Assembly (NCBI GenBank): GCA_946221035.1
Contig: CAMIME010000031.1
Span: forward strand, 1-28,780
Length of the DNA: 28,780 bases
DNA from: an uncultured Campylobacter sp.
GTDB lineage: Bacteria; Actinomycetota; Actinomycetes; Mycobacteriales; Mycobacteriaceae
Direction: 5' to 3'
A model generated the notes under the pieces. That model made no database searches. It had not been told where the DNA came from and worked only from the letters and a program-made list of their open reading frames with translations. Position 1 is the first letter of the stretch; each line of letters opens with the position of its first letter. Below, in pieces: positions 7,655-15,602 of the stretch. Made by a program: the position numbers and the translations under genes.

Positions 7655-7924
7655 TTACTGCTCGTCGAGGTTCTGCTCGATGAGCGCGGCGATCTTCTCC
7701 ACAGCCTCTGCGTTGTCGGAGGTGACGGTGACCTCGTCGCCGTGCTCCGCGCCCATTGCCATGATCATGAGCGAGGAGGCTGCGTCCGTTTCGTCATCTT
7801 CGTCGCCACCTACGAGGGTGAGCAGAACCTCGTCGTCAAACTCGCCGGCGGCATCCGCGATCACAGTTGCGGGGCGGGCGTGCAAGCCCACCGTGGAGCC
7901 GACCTTGACGGTCTTAGAAGCCAT
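7655..7924 (-). CDS. ptsH: Phosphocarrier protein HPr
   Basis: HPr carries the phosphoryl group from enzyme I to sugar-specific enzyme II permeases of the phosphotransferase system in the cytosol. The 89-residue protein has the phosphorylation site in GLHARPA with His15 at the canonical number, and a serine pair (Ser50/Ser51 in AASSLMIM) at the position of the regulatory serine. An acidic insertion (DEDDETD) precedes it. The ribosome binding site GAAAGGA lies just before the ATG. The genes for enzyme I and the fructose-specific enzyme II that accompany ptsH in C. glutamicum are not here; sugR follows directly instead. Confidence 0.95.
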   Translation of the reverse strand: MASKTVKVGSTVGLHARPATVIADAAGEFDDEVLLTLVGGDEDDETDAASSLMIMAMGAEHGDEVTVTSDNAEAVEKIAALIEQNLDEQ

Positions 7925-7980
7925 GGTGCATTCCTTTCAGTCGTGTACGCCCCAGTCTAGGTGTGTGGAAGAAATTGCGG

Positions 7981-8766
7981 CTAAGGGGTGGCAAGGACGA
8001 CATCCACACCCTGCTGCTCGAGCTCATCGACGAATGCCCGTGGCGCGTCTGCGTCCGTGATGAGGACATCGACCGTTCCTAGCGGGGCGAAGCTGACCAT
8101 GTAATCGTTTCCAAGTTTGGTCGAGTCGCACAACACCACCACTTTCCGGGCGTTGGTCACCATCGCAGATTTCACTGCCGCTTCTTGGGCGTCGGCGGTG
8201 GATAACCCGTGCTGAACGCTCACCGCGTTCGTGCCAATGAAGGCGACTTCCGCCTGCAGCAGCGCAAGGGTGCGCAGCGCGGTGGTGCCCACGACCGCCT
8301 GCGAGATCGCGCGCACATTGCCCCCGAGTAACTGCACGTCGGGCAACCCTGCGGCGGAGAGGTCGAGGGCGATTGGCAACGAGTTGGTGATGATCGCGCA
8401 TTGTCGGGCCGGCGGGTGGCTTCCGAGCAAAGCCGCGAAATCCGCCGTGGTGGTTCCCGAGTCAAGGAAGATCTCGCCACCGGGTTGACCGGGAAGAAAC
8501 GTGAGCGCTGCCTGAGCGATGGCACTCTTGGCCACCGGAGCAGAACGGGATCGAGCATCGACTGGATACTCCGCTGTGCGGAAAGCCTGGTTGGCTACGG
8601 CGCCCCCGTGAACCCTCTGGAGCGCACCTTCACTGTGCAGGGCGCTTAAGTCTCTGCGGATGGTTTCCGCTGTGACGTTGAAGCGACTTGCAAGCTCCGC
8701 CACGCTCACCCGTCCCTCGATCGCGGTGAGCGAGGCGATCTGCCTCTGGCGTTCCTCCGCATACAT
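7981..8766 (-). CDS. sugR: DeoR-family sugar regulator SugR
   Basis: SugR is the DeoR-type repressor of PTS and glycolytic genes in C. glutamicum, where it also lies next to lexA. The 261-residue protein starts MYAEERQRQIASL and has an N-terminal helix-turn-helix (VSVAELASRFNVTAETIRRD, about 19-38), followed by the sugar-phosphate sensing domain with FLDSGTTT, LLGGNVR, FIGTNAVS and VVLCDSTKLG. The start gives the exact corynebacterial SugR N-terminus. It begins 4 nt after the lexA stop with no clear ribosome binding site, so it is probably translated by coupling with lexA. FruR, the DeoR paralogue, is the alternative, but the N-terminus and lexA linkage favour SugR. Confidence 0.9.
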   Translation of the reverse strand: MYAEERQRQIASLTAIEGRVSVAELASRFNVTAETIRRDLSALHSEGALQRVHGGAVANQAFRTAEYPVDARSRSAPVAKSAIAQAALTFLPGQPGGEIFLDSGTTTADFAALLGSHPPARQCAIITNSLPIALDLSAAGLPDVQLLGGNVRAISQAVVGTTALRTLALLQAEVAFIGTNAVSVQHGLSTADAQEAAVKSAMVTNARKVVVLCDSTKLGNDYMVSFAPLGTVDVLITDADAPRAFVDELEQQGVDVVLATP

Positions 8767-8770
8767 GGGG

Positions 8771-9457
8771 CTAGAGCACGCGGAAGACGGAGATGACGAC
8801 GCCCATGATCTCGGCTTCGTCGCCCCGGATGGGCGAGAACGCGTCATTGTGCGGCAGGAGCCACACGCCGGTGGAATCTCTGTGGAACTCCTTGACGGTT
8901 GCCTCGCCATCGATCATCGCCGCCACGAACTCGCCCTCCTCGGCCACGGGCTGGGAGCGCACGACCACCCAGTCCCCGGGGAGGATGCCCGCGAGGCGCA
9001 TGGACTCGCCCACGACGCGGAGCATGAACACATCCCCGTCACCTAGTAGCTCGGCAGGAAGGGGGTAGTAGGTTTCCACATTTTCCTCGGCCAGAATGGG
9101 CGCGCCAGCGGCAATCTGGCCAACGACGGGGACGTAACGGGGGCTGGCTCCGTCTTCAGGAGTTTCCTGCGGCTTCGCGGCCTTTTTGGTGCGGCCCGTT
9201 GTCTCGTTGAGGTGGCGGAGGTCCACTGCACGTGGCTTATTGGGGTCACGGCGCAGGAATCCCTTCTTCTCCAGCTCCTTGAGCTGGTACGCAACCGAGG
9301 ACGTGGACTGGAGGCCAGTCGCGTCTCCGATCTCGCGGATGCTTGGCGGGTATCCGCGCAGCACCACGGCATCCTGGATGACCTGCAAGATTCGACGCTG
9401 CCTTTCCGACAGCACGCTCATATCAAGCTCGCCGGTCTCATTCTTCTTCCGTGCCAT
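8771..9457 (-). CDS. lexA: SOS repressor LexA
   Basis: LexA represses DNA-damage genes and is cleaved by itself when RecA filaments form. The 228-residue protein has a winged helix-turn-helix (about residues 15-70, with PPSIREIGDATGLQSTSSV as the recognition region), the Ala117-Gly118 cleavage site in QIAAGAP, and the catalytic pair Ser152 (VGESM) and Lys189 (EATVKEF). The start at 9457 has a ribosome binding site (AAGGAG) and the usual N-terminus; longer readings lie in the control region. Divergent divS and downstream sugR match C. glutamicum. A LexA-like site at 9528-9543 overlaps its probable promoter, consistent with autoregulation. Confidence 0.97.
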   Translation of the reverse strand: MARKKNETGELDMSVLSERQRRILQVIQDAVVLRGYPPSIREIGDATGLQSTSSVAYQLKELEKKGFLRRDPNKPRAVDLRHLNETTGRTKKAAKPQETPEDGASPRYVPVVGQIAAGAPILAEENVETYYPLPAELLGDGDVFMLRVVGESMRLAGILPGDWVVVRSQPVAEEGEFVAAMIDGEATVKEFHRDSTGVWLLPHNDAFSPIRGDEAEIMGVVISVFRVL

Positions 9458-9514
9458 AACTGCTCCTTCGCTTTCGCTTCCATGAATCCTTCTGGCTGAA
9501 CAATGATGACTCCG

Positions 9515-9543
9515 AACATACCAGAGAGGGCAAACGTGTTCGA
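9515..9543 (-). promoter_or_regulatory. Predicted lexA promoter with overlapping SOS box
   Basis: On the minus strand TATGTT (9515-9520) is a -10 candidate with a 17-bp spacer to 9538-9543. The LexA-like site at 9528-9543 matches 12 of 16 positions of the actinobacterial box TCGAACAYRTGTTCGA and covers the -35 region. Confidence 0.5.
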
Positions 9544-9559
9544 TATTTTCGCGATTCCT

Positions 9560-9575
9560 CTGGACATGTGTCGGG
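9560..9575. promoter_or_regulatory. Weak LexA-like site
   Basis: Core ACATGTGT is intact but the flanks are poor (10 of 16 positions of the actinobacterial LexA box). It overlaps a TGGACA -35 candidate (9561-9566) that pairs with TATAAA at 9584-9589 over a 17-bp spacer, a possible plus-strand promoter. Confidence 0.3.
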
Positions 9576-9605
9576 ACGGGTGCTATAAATCGAACAGGAA
9601 AGCGG

Positions 9606-9621
9606 TCGAACATGTGGACGA
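9606..9621. promoter_or_regulatory. LexA-binding site (SOS box)
   Basis: TCGAACATGTGGACGA matches 14 of 16 positions of the actinobacterial SOS box. It is the best LexA site in the window and lies upstream of divS. Confidence 0.75.
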
Positions 9622-9628
9622 GGGTTAG

Positions 9629-9657
9629 TTCGAACATGTCAGACCGATGGTTAGAGT
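9629..9657 (+). promoter_or_regulatory. Predicted divS promoter with SOS half-site
   Basis: TTCGAA (9629-9634) and TAGAGT (9652-9657) are separated by 17 bp and the -10 fits TAnAnT perfectly. A perfect left half of a LexA box (TCGAACATGT at 9630-9639) covers the -35, so LexA would block this promoter. The -10 also lies inside a 15-bp palindrome (9648-9662). Confidence 0.5.
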
Positions 9658-9684
9658 AACCACCGATGCAGAAAGGAAAGCACC

Positions 9685-10062
9685 ATGACGATCTCCATTA
9701 GGCCAGTAGAGGCCACCACTTCTCAGCGGGCGGCTCGCGCTCTGACCGTCCCTCAGGCTGAGGTGTGGGACATCGGCCCCCGCACGTTCAGGGCGGGCGA
9801 TGAGGGTGATGTTCGAACCCTATCGGCGCGAGTTCGAACCTCTGAACGTCCAAGGTCGCACGTGTCGCGGCAGGCGGAGGAGCGGCCCGATACGTTCGAA
9901 ACCCACCGCGAGAGCGGCCGCGGCACCCTATTAGGAATCGCGCTCGGCGTCGCGCTGGTCGCGGGCTCCGCCTTTGGCGGGGTCTTCTCCGGTGCTGGTG
10001 CACCCGCGGGCGAAGTCTCCACACACTATGCAGTAACTGGAGAGGTCGCTCCGGCCCGCTAG
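9685..10062 (+). CDS. divS: SOS-induced cell division suppressor DivS-like
   Basis: DivS blocks septum formation during the SOS response in C. glutamicum and lies divergent from lexA. The 125-residue protein has a basic, probably disordered cytoplasmic N-terminus (1-78), one membrane helix (about 81-101, LLGIALGVALVAGSAFGGVF) and a short outer tail. The mycobacterial gene in this place (Rv2719c) carries a LysM domain; none is visible here. The assignment rests on position, the single helix and the LexA sites upstream. The ATG has a ribosome binding site (AAAGGAAA, 9671-9679). nrdR follows after 85 bp with its own promoter. Confidence 0.85.
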   Translation: MTISIRPVEATTSQRAARALTVPQAEVWDIGPRTFRAGDEGDVRTLSARVRTSERPRSHVSRQAEERPDTFETHRESGRGTLLGIALGVALVAGSAFGGVFSGAGAPAGEVSTHYAVTGEVAPAR

Positions 10063-10099
10063 GCATCCCTTCGGGGGCGATTCGCGCGGGTGCCCCGAG

Positions 10100-10105
10100 T
10101 AGACT
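10100..10105 (+). promoter_or_regulatory. Predicted -10 element, nrdR
   Basis: TAGACT fits the corynebacterial -10 consensus. Transcription would start near 10112 and leave a leader of about 36 nt that contains the ribosome binding site GAGGGG. Confidence 0.45.
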
Positions 10106-10147
10106 GACTGCGTCCTTGAAACGCGGAAGAAGAGGGGTGTTTGGGCC

Positions 10148-10609
10148 TTGTACTGTCCCTTCTGCCATCACGAGCAGTCGAGGGTGACGGACTCACGGCT
10201 GATCGAAAGCGGCTCGGCTATTCGGCGACGGCGAGAATGCACGCAATGCGGGGGCCGGTTCACCACCGTGGAAAAGGCAGTACTCACCGTGGTCAAGCGA
10301 AACGGGGTGAGTGAGCCCTTTGACCGCGACAAGCTCATCGTCGGGGTCAGGCGTGCGTGCCAGGGGCGGGATGTGTCCGACGACGCGCTCAAGCGGCTCG
10401 CCCAAGAGGTGGAAGAGACGGTACGTGCTCAAGGCAGCTCCCAGGTCCCCGCGAACGAGATCGGCCTGGCGGTCCTTGAACCTCTTCGCGCTTTGGATGA
10501 GGTCGCGTACCTGCGCTTCGCTTCCGTCTACAAATCCTTCGACAGTGCCGACGATTTCGAATCCGAGATCCGGATGATGCGCAGGCGCGACCGCGAAGAG
10601 TACAAGTAG
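10148..10609 (+). CDS. nrdR: Transcriptional repressor NrdR
   Basis: NrdR senses dATP/ATP and represses ribonucleotide reductase genes. The 153-residue protein has the N-terminal zinc ribbon (Cys3 and Cys6 in CPFC; Cys31 and Cys34 in CTQC) and the ATP-cone domain (about 49-139, from VVKRNGVSEPFDRDKL to ASVYKSF). Length is normal. The start codon is a UUG: TTG-TAC-TGT-CCC gives the universal MYCPFC start, and no ATG or GTG in frame lies nearby. GAGGGG, 10 nt upstream, serves as ribosome binding site. The stop codon directly abuts the stop of the convergent hrpA gene. Confidence 0.96.
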   Translation: MYCPFCHHEQSRVTDSRLIESGSAIRRRRECTQCGGRFTTVEKAVLTVVKRNGVSEPFDRDKLIVGVRRACQGRDVSDDALKRLAQEVEETVRAQGSSQVPANEIGLAVLEPLRALDEVAYLRFASVYKSFDSADDFESEIRMMRRRDREEYK

Positions 10610-13600
10610 CTAGCGTAGCGCGTCGATCTTCTTCTCAATCCTCCTCTGGCTCACCGGGCGGGGAGTGCCCAGCCGCTGCGCAAACAGGCTCACCCGGAGT
10701 TCCTCGATCAGCCACAGCACGTCTTTATACGCCCTGCTTTTCCTGCTTGCAGGTGGAAGCATGGCCATCTTGGCGTCGAGGTACGCGACCACTGAGTCCA
10801 CTGCATGCTGGCGGTCTGCGTCTCGGTCCGGGTCAATGCGCATGTCCTCCAGGCGGATGCGCATCGCGGCAATGTAGCGCGGGAGGTGTTGCAGGTGGCC
10901 CAACCCGTGCACGGTCACCGCATGCTTGGGCAGGAAGAACCGAAGCTGCGCCTTCATGTCGTCAATCGCGGGGCCGTCCCAACCGTCAAGTTCGGCCTGC
11001 ATATTGGCGTAATCTGCCAAACCCGGGGCCAGAGAGACCACGATCCGGCGCACCGCACCCGGCACCTGCGGCTTGATCTCCGCCACAAGTGCGTCAAACT
11101 CCGCAGGTGAGCGCACCGGGCCGCCGTGGGAGAGCATGAGGTCACGGATCACGGCGACGCGAGCATCCTCCACAAGCCCCTCCGCGCCGCCGTGGGGGTA
11201 GCGGTCAACCGCCACCTTATGGCGCAGCGGAAGTCCCTTCGTCATCTGCTGGGTGGAGACGGTGATCTCGCGAAGGAGCAACGTGAGGGTCGCGGTCACC
11301 ATCGAGGCGTCAGCCGCGGCCTGAGTGGGGTGGACAGTCACCTTGACGCCGTCGCGGGTGGCCTCCAGCGCGGGGTAGGCATCGACCTCGTTGCCGTCGA
11401 TGACGGTGGTGACCGTCTGCGGGACGGCTCCGAGCGTGTCCTCGGTCCACTTCCGCACCGTTTCGGAAGCTGATTCCCGGCCGGCCTTGGCCACCGAGGA
11501 GCGGATCTTGCCCGCTTGGCGGCGCTTAAGGGCGTTCAGATCGGTGTCGTGGTCGACAACCTTGCCGCGCCTGTCCACCGCGGCGAACGTCACCTTCAGG
11601 TGAGCGGGCAGGGCGGACGCGTTGAAGTCTCCACCGTTGATGCCTCGGCCACCCAAGCTGCGCAGTGCGTCGGCGAGCGCGTCGCCAAACGGCTCAGCGC
11701 CCCGTCCGTGGCCGTCGAGGGATGCGTCGACGAGGTCCATGGCGCGCTCGGCGAAATCGGGAGCGGGGACCACGGTTTTCCGCAGGGCCTTGGGCAGGGT
11801 GCGGATCAGCTCGGTGGCAAGTTCGCGCCGCAGACCGGGGACGAGCCAATCAAATCCCTCTGGTGAGAGGTTCGCAAGCAGGGGGACCGGCACGCGAACC
11901 GTCACGCCGTCAAAGGGGTCGCCGGGCTCGAACTTGTACTCGAGCTCGTAATCGATGCTGCCCTGGCGCCAAACTTCGGGGAAGGCGTTGGTGGAGGAGT
12001 CCACGCCGTCGTCGTCAAGCAATGTGCTCGGGTCGAAGTCGAGGTAGTGCTTGTCCTTCGCACGCTGCTTCTTCCACCACGAGTCAAAGTGGCGCGCGGT
12101 GGTCACATCGCGCGGCAAGCGGGCGTCATAGAACTCGAAGAGGGTGTCTTCGTCGACGACGAGGCCGCGCCGTCGCACCTTCTCCTCAACCGCTGCCGCC
12201 TCCGCGAGCAAGGCTTCGTTGTGGTCAATGAAGCCGTGGTGGCGGTTCCAATCACCCTCGAGCAACGCGTGACGGATGAACATGTTGCGCGCCCCGTCCG
12301 GATCCACGCGGTGGTACGGAACGAGCCGGTCGCGGACAATAGTCACCCCGTAGAGAAGAGATTTCTGGTGCACCATGGCCGCTGAGCGCTTGCGCGACCA
12401 CACGGGTTCGGAATAGGAGTGCTTCATCAGCTCGCCTGCGGCCTTCTCCACCCACGCGGGTTCCACTTTGGCCACGTCGCGCGCCCAGAGGCGCGAGGTT
12501 TCCACCAGCTCGGCGGCCATCACGAACTCCGGGGGCCGTTTGCTTAGCGACGACCCAGGGAAGATCATGAACCTCGTTCCTCGCGCCCCGTTGAACTCCT
12601 TCGAATTGCCGTCGCGCGCGCCGATGTTGGACAGCAAACCGGTCAGCAGCGACTGGTGGATCGCGTCAGCGTCGCGTTCACCTGCAACATTTTCAGCGCG
12701 CGACCATCCCAGCTGTCGCTCCACGTCGCGGAGCTGGCGTACGAGGTCGTACCACTCCCGGATGCGCATGTAGTGCAGAAACTCTCGCTTCATGCGTTTG
12801 CGAAACGCGTTGCCGGAAAGCTCGTCGCGCGAGTCGTTGATGTAGTCCCACAGCTTGAGGGCGGAGAGGAAGTCTGATTCTTTGTCTTTGAACCGGGCGT
12901 GCGCCTGGTCGGCCTGGGCCTGGAACTCCAGGGGGCGTTCGCGGACGTCTTGGATGGTCATGTTGGCCACGATCACGGTGACGTCGTCGAGGACTCCGAG
13001 CCGGTTGGCCTCGACAAGCATGCGGGCCATCTTCGGGTCAACGGGGATGCGGGCGAGGTCCCGGCCGATATCAGTGAGCACCGGCGCGCCGTGCTTCTCC
13101 GCTTGGCTGATTGCTCCGAGCTCGTGGAGGATCATCAGCCCGTCGCGCACCGACTTCGGGTCCGGCGGCTGGATGAAGGGAAACTCGGAGATGTCGCCGA
13201 GGCGCAGGGAGATCATCTGCAAGATGACGCTGGCCAGGTTCGTGCGCAGGATCTCTGGGTCCGTGAACTCGGGCCGTGCCTCGAAGTTCTCCTCGGAGTA
13301 CAGGCGGATGGCGATACCGTCCGCGGTGCGGCCGGAGCGGCCCGAGCGCTGGTTCGCCGAAGCCTGCGAGATTTCCTCGATGGGAAGGCGCTGCACCTTG
13401 GTGCGGGTGGAGTAGCGCGAGATTCGGGCCAGGCCCGTATCCACGACGTAGTGGATGCCCGGGACGGTGAGCGACGTCTCCGCAATGTTGGTCGACAGGA
13501 TAATCCTGCGGCCCGAGTGCGGCGAGAACACCCGGTGCTGCTCCGCGTTGGATAACCGGCCGAACAGCGGCACGACCTCGACGCCGCGCCAGTGCTGCTT

Positions 13601-14596
13601 CTCAATCGCCTCCATGCAGTCGCGGATGTCACGTTCGGAGGAGAAGAAGCACAAGATATCGCCCTTGCCTTCGCCCATGAGCTCCTTGCACGCGTCCACG
13701 ACCCCGTCGATCATGTCGGTGTCGATCTCTTTGATCGATCCGTCTTTCGCCTCGACCTGCTGCACAAGCGGCCGGTAGCGGATCTCGACTGGGTAGGTCC
13801 GCCCGGAAACCTCGATGATCGGCGCGGGCGTTCCGTCAGCGTCGGCGAAGTGCGCGGCGAACGCCTCCGGGTCGATGGTGGCGGAGGTGACGATGACCTT
13901 CAAGTCCGGTCGCTTCGGCAAGAGCCGCTTCAGGTACCCGAGGAGGAAGTCAATGTTGAGGCTACGCTCGTGCGCCTCGTCGATAATGATCGTGTCGTAG
14001 GCGTTGAGGAAGCGGTCGCGCTGCATCTCGGCGAGCAGGATGCCGTCTGTCATCAGCTTCACCGCAGTCGTGTCGGAGACCCGGTCGTCGAAACGGATGG
14101 CGTAACCAACGGTTTGGCCAATGTCCTGCCCCAGCTCGTCCGCGATGCGCTCCGCGACGGTGCGCGCCGCCAGCCTGCGCGGCTGGGTGTGGCCGATAAG
14201 CCCGCGGCGGCCCCGGCCCATCTCCAGCAGCATCTTGGGAATCTGGGTGGTCTTACCGGAACCGGTCTCACCCGCAATCACCACCACTTGGTGCTTACGA
14301 ACGAGCTCAATTATGTCCTCGCGCCGCGCGGACACCGGGAGGTTTTCCGGGTACTCGATCGCCGGTACAAGCGCATTTCGCTTATCGACGGCCGCGCGCG
14401 CCACGTCAATATCCCCCGCAATCGCCTTGAGCGCCTCGGGGGACTGGGCGTTCTTCAGCCGCCGGCGGAACCGACGAACGTCGGCCAGCGGCACGCCCTC
14501 GAGGTGGTCATACAGCTGCGCTTTCGTGGGGGTGGGGTGTTCGTTCATGGCCAGGTTCATGTCTAGGTTCATGTCCAGGTTCATGTCCAGGTTCAT
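10610..14596 (-). CDS. hrpA: DEAH-box ATP-dependent RNA helicase HrpA
   Basis: A large DEAH-box helicase expected to act on RNA; in E. coli HrpA resolves stalled or collided ribosomes. Motifs are GETGSGKT (109-116), DEAH (206-209), SAT, TNIAETS and QRSGRSGR, followed by the helicase-associated and OB regions and the long C-terminal DUF3418. Length (1328) is normal for the full-length family. The N-terminus contains five in-frame ATG codons in a 12-bp tandem repeat (MNLD, MNLD, MNLD, MNLA, MNEH), so the true start may be any of 14596, 14584, 14572, 14560 or 14548; the conserved protein begins after these. It follows oxyR by 15 nt and a TAGACT -10 element overlaps the oxyR stop. Confidence 0.96.
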   Translation of the reverse strand: MNLDMNLDMNLDMNLAMNEHPTPTKAQLYDHLEGVPLADVRRFRRRLKNAQSPEALKAIAGDIDVARAAVDKRNALVPAIEYPENLPVSARREDIIELVRKHQVVVIAGETGSGKTTQIPKMLLEMGRGRRGLIGHTQPRRLAARTVAERIADELGQDIGQTVGYAIRFDDRVSDTTAVKLMTDGILLAEMQRDRFLNAYDTIIIDEAHERSLNIDFLLGYLKRLLPKRPDLKVIVTSATIDPEAFAAHFADADGTPAPIIEVSGRTYPVEIRYRPLVQQVEAKDGSIKEIDTDMIDGVVDACKELMGEGKGDILCFFSSERDIRDCMEAIEKQHWRGVEVVPLFGRLSNAEQHRVFSPHSGRRIILSTNIAETSLTVPGIHYVVDTGLARISRYSTRTKVQRLPIEEISQASANQRSGRSGRTADGIAIRLYSEENFEARPEFTDPEILRTNLASVILQMISLRLGDISEFPFIQPPDPKSVRDGLMILHELGAISQAEKHGAPVLTDIGRDLARIPVDPKMARMLVEANRLGVLDDVTVIVANMTIQDVRERPLEFQAQADQAHARFKDKESDFLSALKLWDYINDSRDELSGNAFRKRMKREFLHYMRIREWYDLVRQLRDVERQLGWSRAENVAGERDADAIHQSLLTGLLSNIGARDGNSKEFNGARGTRFMIFPGSSLSKRPPEFVMAAELVETSRLWARDVAKVEPAWVEKAAGELMKHSYSEPVWSRKRSAAMVHQKSLLYGVTIVRDRLVPYHRVDPDGARNMFIRHALLEGDWNRHHGFIDHNEALLAEAAAVEEKVRRRGLVVDEDTLFEFYDARLPRDVTTARHFDSWWKKQRAKDKHYLDFDPSTLLDDDGVDSSTNAFPEVWRQGSIDYELEYKFEPGDPFDGVTVRVPVPLLANLSPEGFDWLVPGLRRELATELIRTLPKALRKTVVPAPDFAERAMDLVDASLDGHGRGAEPFGDALADALRSLGGRGINGGDFNASALPAHLKVTFAAVDRRGKVVDHDTDLNALKRRQAGKIRSSVAKAGRESASETVRKWTEDTLGAVPQTVTTVIDGNEVDAYPALEATRDGVKVTVHPTQAAADASMVTATLTLLLREITVSTQQMTKGLPLRHKVAVDRYPHGGAEGLVEDARVAVIRDLMLSHGGPVRSPAEFDALVAEIKPQVPGAVRRIVVSLAPGLADYANMQAELDGWDGPAIDDMKAQLRFFLPKHAVTVHGLGHLQHLPRYIAAMRIRLEDMRIDPDRDADRQHAVDSVVAYLDAKMAMLPPASRKSRAYKDVLWLIEELRVSLFAQRLGTPRPVSQRRIEKKIDALR
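14544..14596 (-). repeat. 12-bp tandem repeat carrying duplicated hrpA start codons
   Basis: Four units of a 12-bp sequence (ATGAACCTGGAC and close variants on the minus strand) plus a partial fifth. Two units are identical, the others differ by one or two bases. Each unit provides an in-frame ATG, so changes in copy number would keep the reading frame. Confidence 0.95.
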
Positions 14597-14608
14597 ATGC
14601 AGGGCGCA

Positions 14609-14614
14609 AGTCTA
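14609..14614 (-). promoter_or_regulatory. Predicted -10 element for hrpA overlapping oxyR stop
   Basis: TAGACT on the minus strand; its first three bases are the oxyR stop codon. The first hrpA ATG is 12 nt downstream, giving a leader of only about 5 nt and no ribosome binding site. Confidence 0.45.
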
Positions 14615-15568
14615 GCGCGGCAGCAGCGCGGAACCCGATTCCGCTGCGGCTGCAAATGCGGCCTGGATCAACGTACCCAGCTGCTCAAACTCACTTGCGC
14701 GCCGGGAAGAGGAGCGAAACACCAACCCGATGGAGCGCTCCGCGCCGGCACCTTCGGCGAAGGTGGACACAGCAACGCCGGGGCGGGAACACTCCGTGGC
14801 CACCGCACTTTCCGGCACCAGCGTCGCACCGAGCCCCGCCACGACAAGCTGCACGATTGTGGTCAGCGATGCCGCGCGCGTCATCGCCTGCCTGCCAGTT
14901 GTGGGGCTGGCCTCCGCGCGCTTGCACAGGTCGAGGATCTGGTCGCGCAAGCAGTGCCCGTCGTCGAGGAGCAAGAGTTCAACGTCGTCGAGTGCTTGCA
15001 GTGTCAGCTCCGCGTGGCCGCCTTGCGGGTCTGCCTCCGGGGTAACCAACACGAACTTCTCCCGGTACAGCTCGACTTCGGAGACGCCGGTGGCGTTTGA
15101 CGGGGTGGCCATCACGGCGACGTCGATACGCCCATCGCGCAGGTCGCCCAGCAAGTGCGCGGTTTGGCCCTCCACGATGCGCGGCTCCAGGTCGGGAAAC
15201 TGGGCGTGCACCCGCTGGAGCAGTCCTGGCAAGAGGTAGGGCGCCACGGTTGGGATGACGCCGATAGTCAGCGGGCCGGAAAGGTAGCCCATCACTCCGC
15301 GCGACGCCGCGACAAATGCGTCGGCGGCGTCCAGTGTTGCCTTGGCGTAGGGGAGAAGCTCCTCGCCGGTCGGGGTGACAATGACGCGCCGGGTGGAGCG
15401 CTCGATGAGTTGGATCCCGAGGCCCGCCTCCAGCGCGGCCAGTGCCTGCGACAGCGAGGGTTGCGAAATACCCAGTTTCTGTGCGGCCGAGACGAAGTGC
15501 TTTTGCTCGGCCACCGTGGCGAACGTCCGAAGCTGCGCAAGTGTCGGTTTATACTCCCTATTGCCCAT
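14612..15568 (-). CDS. oxyR: Peroxide-sensing LysR-type regulator OxyR
   Basis: OxyR senses hydrogen peroxide through a disulfide switch and controls antioxidant genes. The 318-residue protein has the LysR helix-turn-helix (about 22-41, FVSAAQKLGISQPSLSQAL) and the regulatory domain with the redox cysteines Cys206 and Cys215 in LDDGHCLRDQILDLC. The start at 15568 gives MGNREYKPTLAQLRTF, the family N-terminus; longer readings would extend into the ahpC control region. The gene is divergent from ahpC-ahpD, the arrangement of intact mycobacterial oxyR-ahpC loci. A TAGCTT -10 element 7 nt before the ATG suggests a leaderless mRNA. Confidence 0.95.
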   Translation of the reverse strand: MGNREYKPTLAQLRTFATVAEQKHFVSAAQKLGISQPSLSQALAALEAGLGIQLIERSTRRVIVTPTGEELLPYAKATLDAADAFVAASRGVMGYLSGPLTIGVIPTVAPYLLPGLLQRVHAQFPDLEPRIVEGQTAHLLGDLRDGRIDVAVMATPSNATGVSEVELYREKFVLVTPEADPQGGHAELTLQALDDVELLLLDDGHCLRDQILDLCKRAEASPTTGRQAMTRAASLTTIVQLVVAGLGATLVPESAVATECSRPGVAVSTFAEGAGAERSIGLVFRSSSRRASEFEQLGTLIQAAFAAAAESGSALLPR

Positions 15569-15596
15569 ACCTATGAAGCTACACCCACAAATAGGT
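15569..15596. promoter_or_regulatory. Inverted repeat, candidate OxyR operator
   Basis: ACCTAT (15569-15574) and ATAGGT (15591-15596) form a perfect inverted repeat with a 16-bp spacer. CTAT/ATAG elements are typical of OxyR sites. It lies immediately before the oxyR start, covers its -10 element (TAGCTT, 15576-15581) and ends 6 bp before the ahpC -35. The spacing differs from the E. coli four-element pattern. Confidence 0.55.
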
Positions 15597-15602
15597 TTTT
15601 CG

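Noticed and set aside
9811..9900. TTCGAA sequences inside divS resembling LexA half-sites
   Set aside because: They lack the ACATGT core of the SOS box and lie within coding sequence; TTCGAA alone is not informative.
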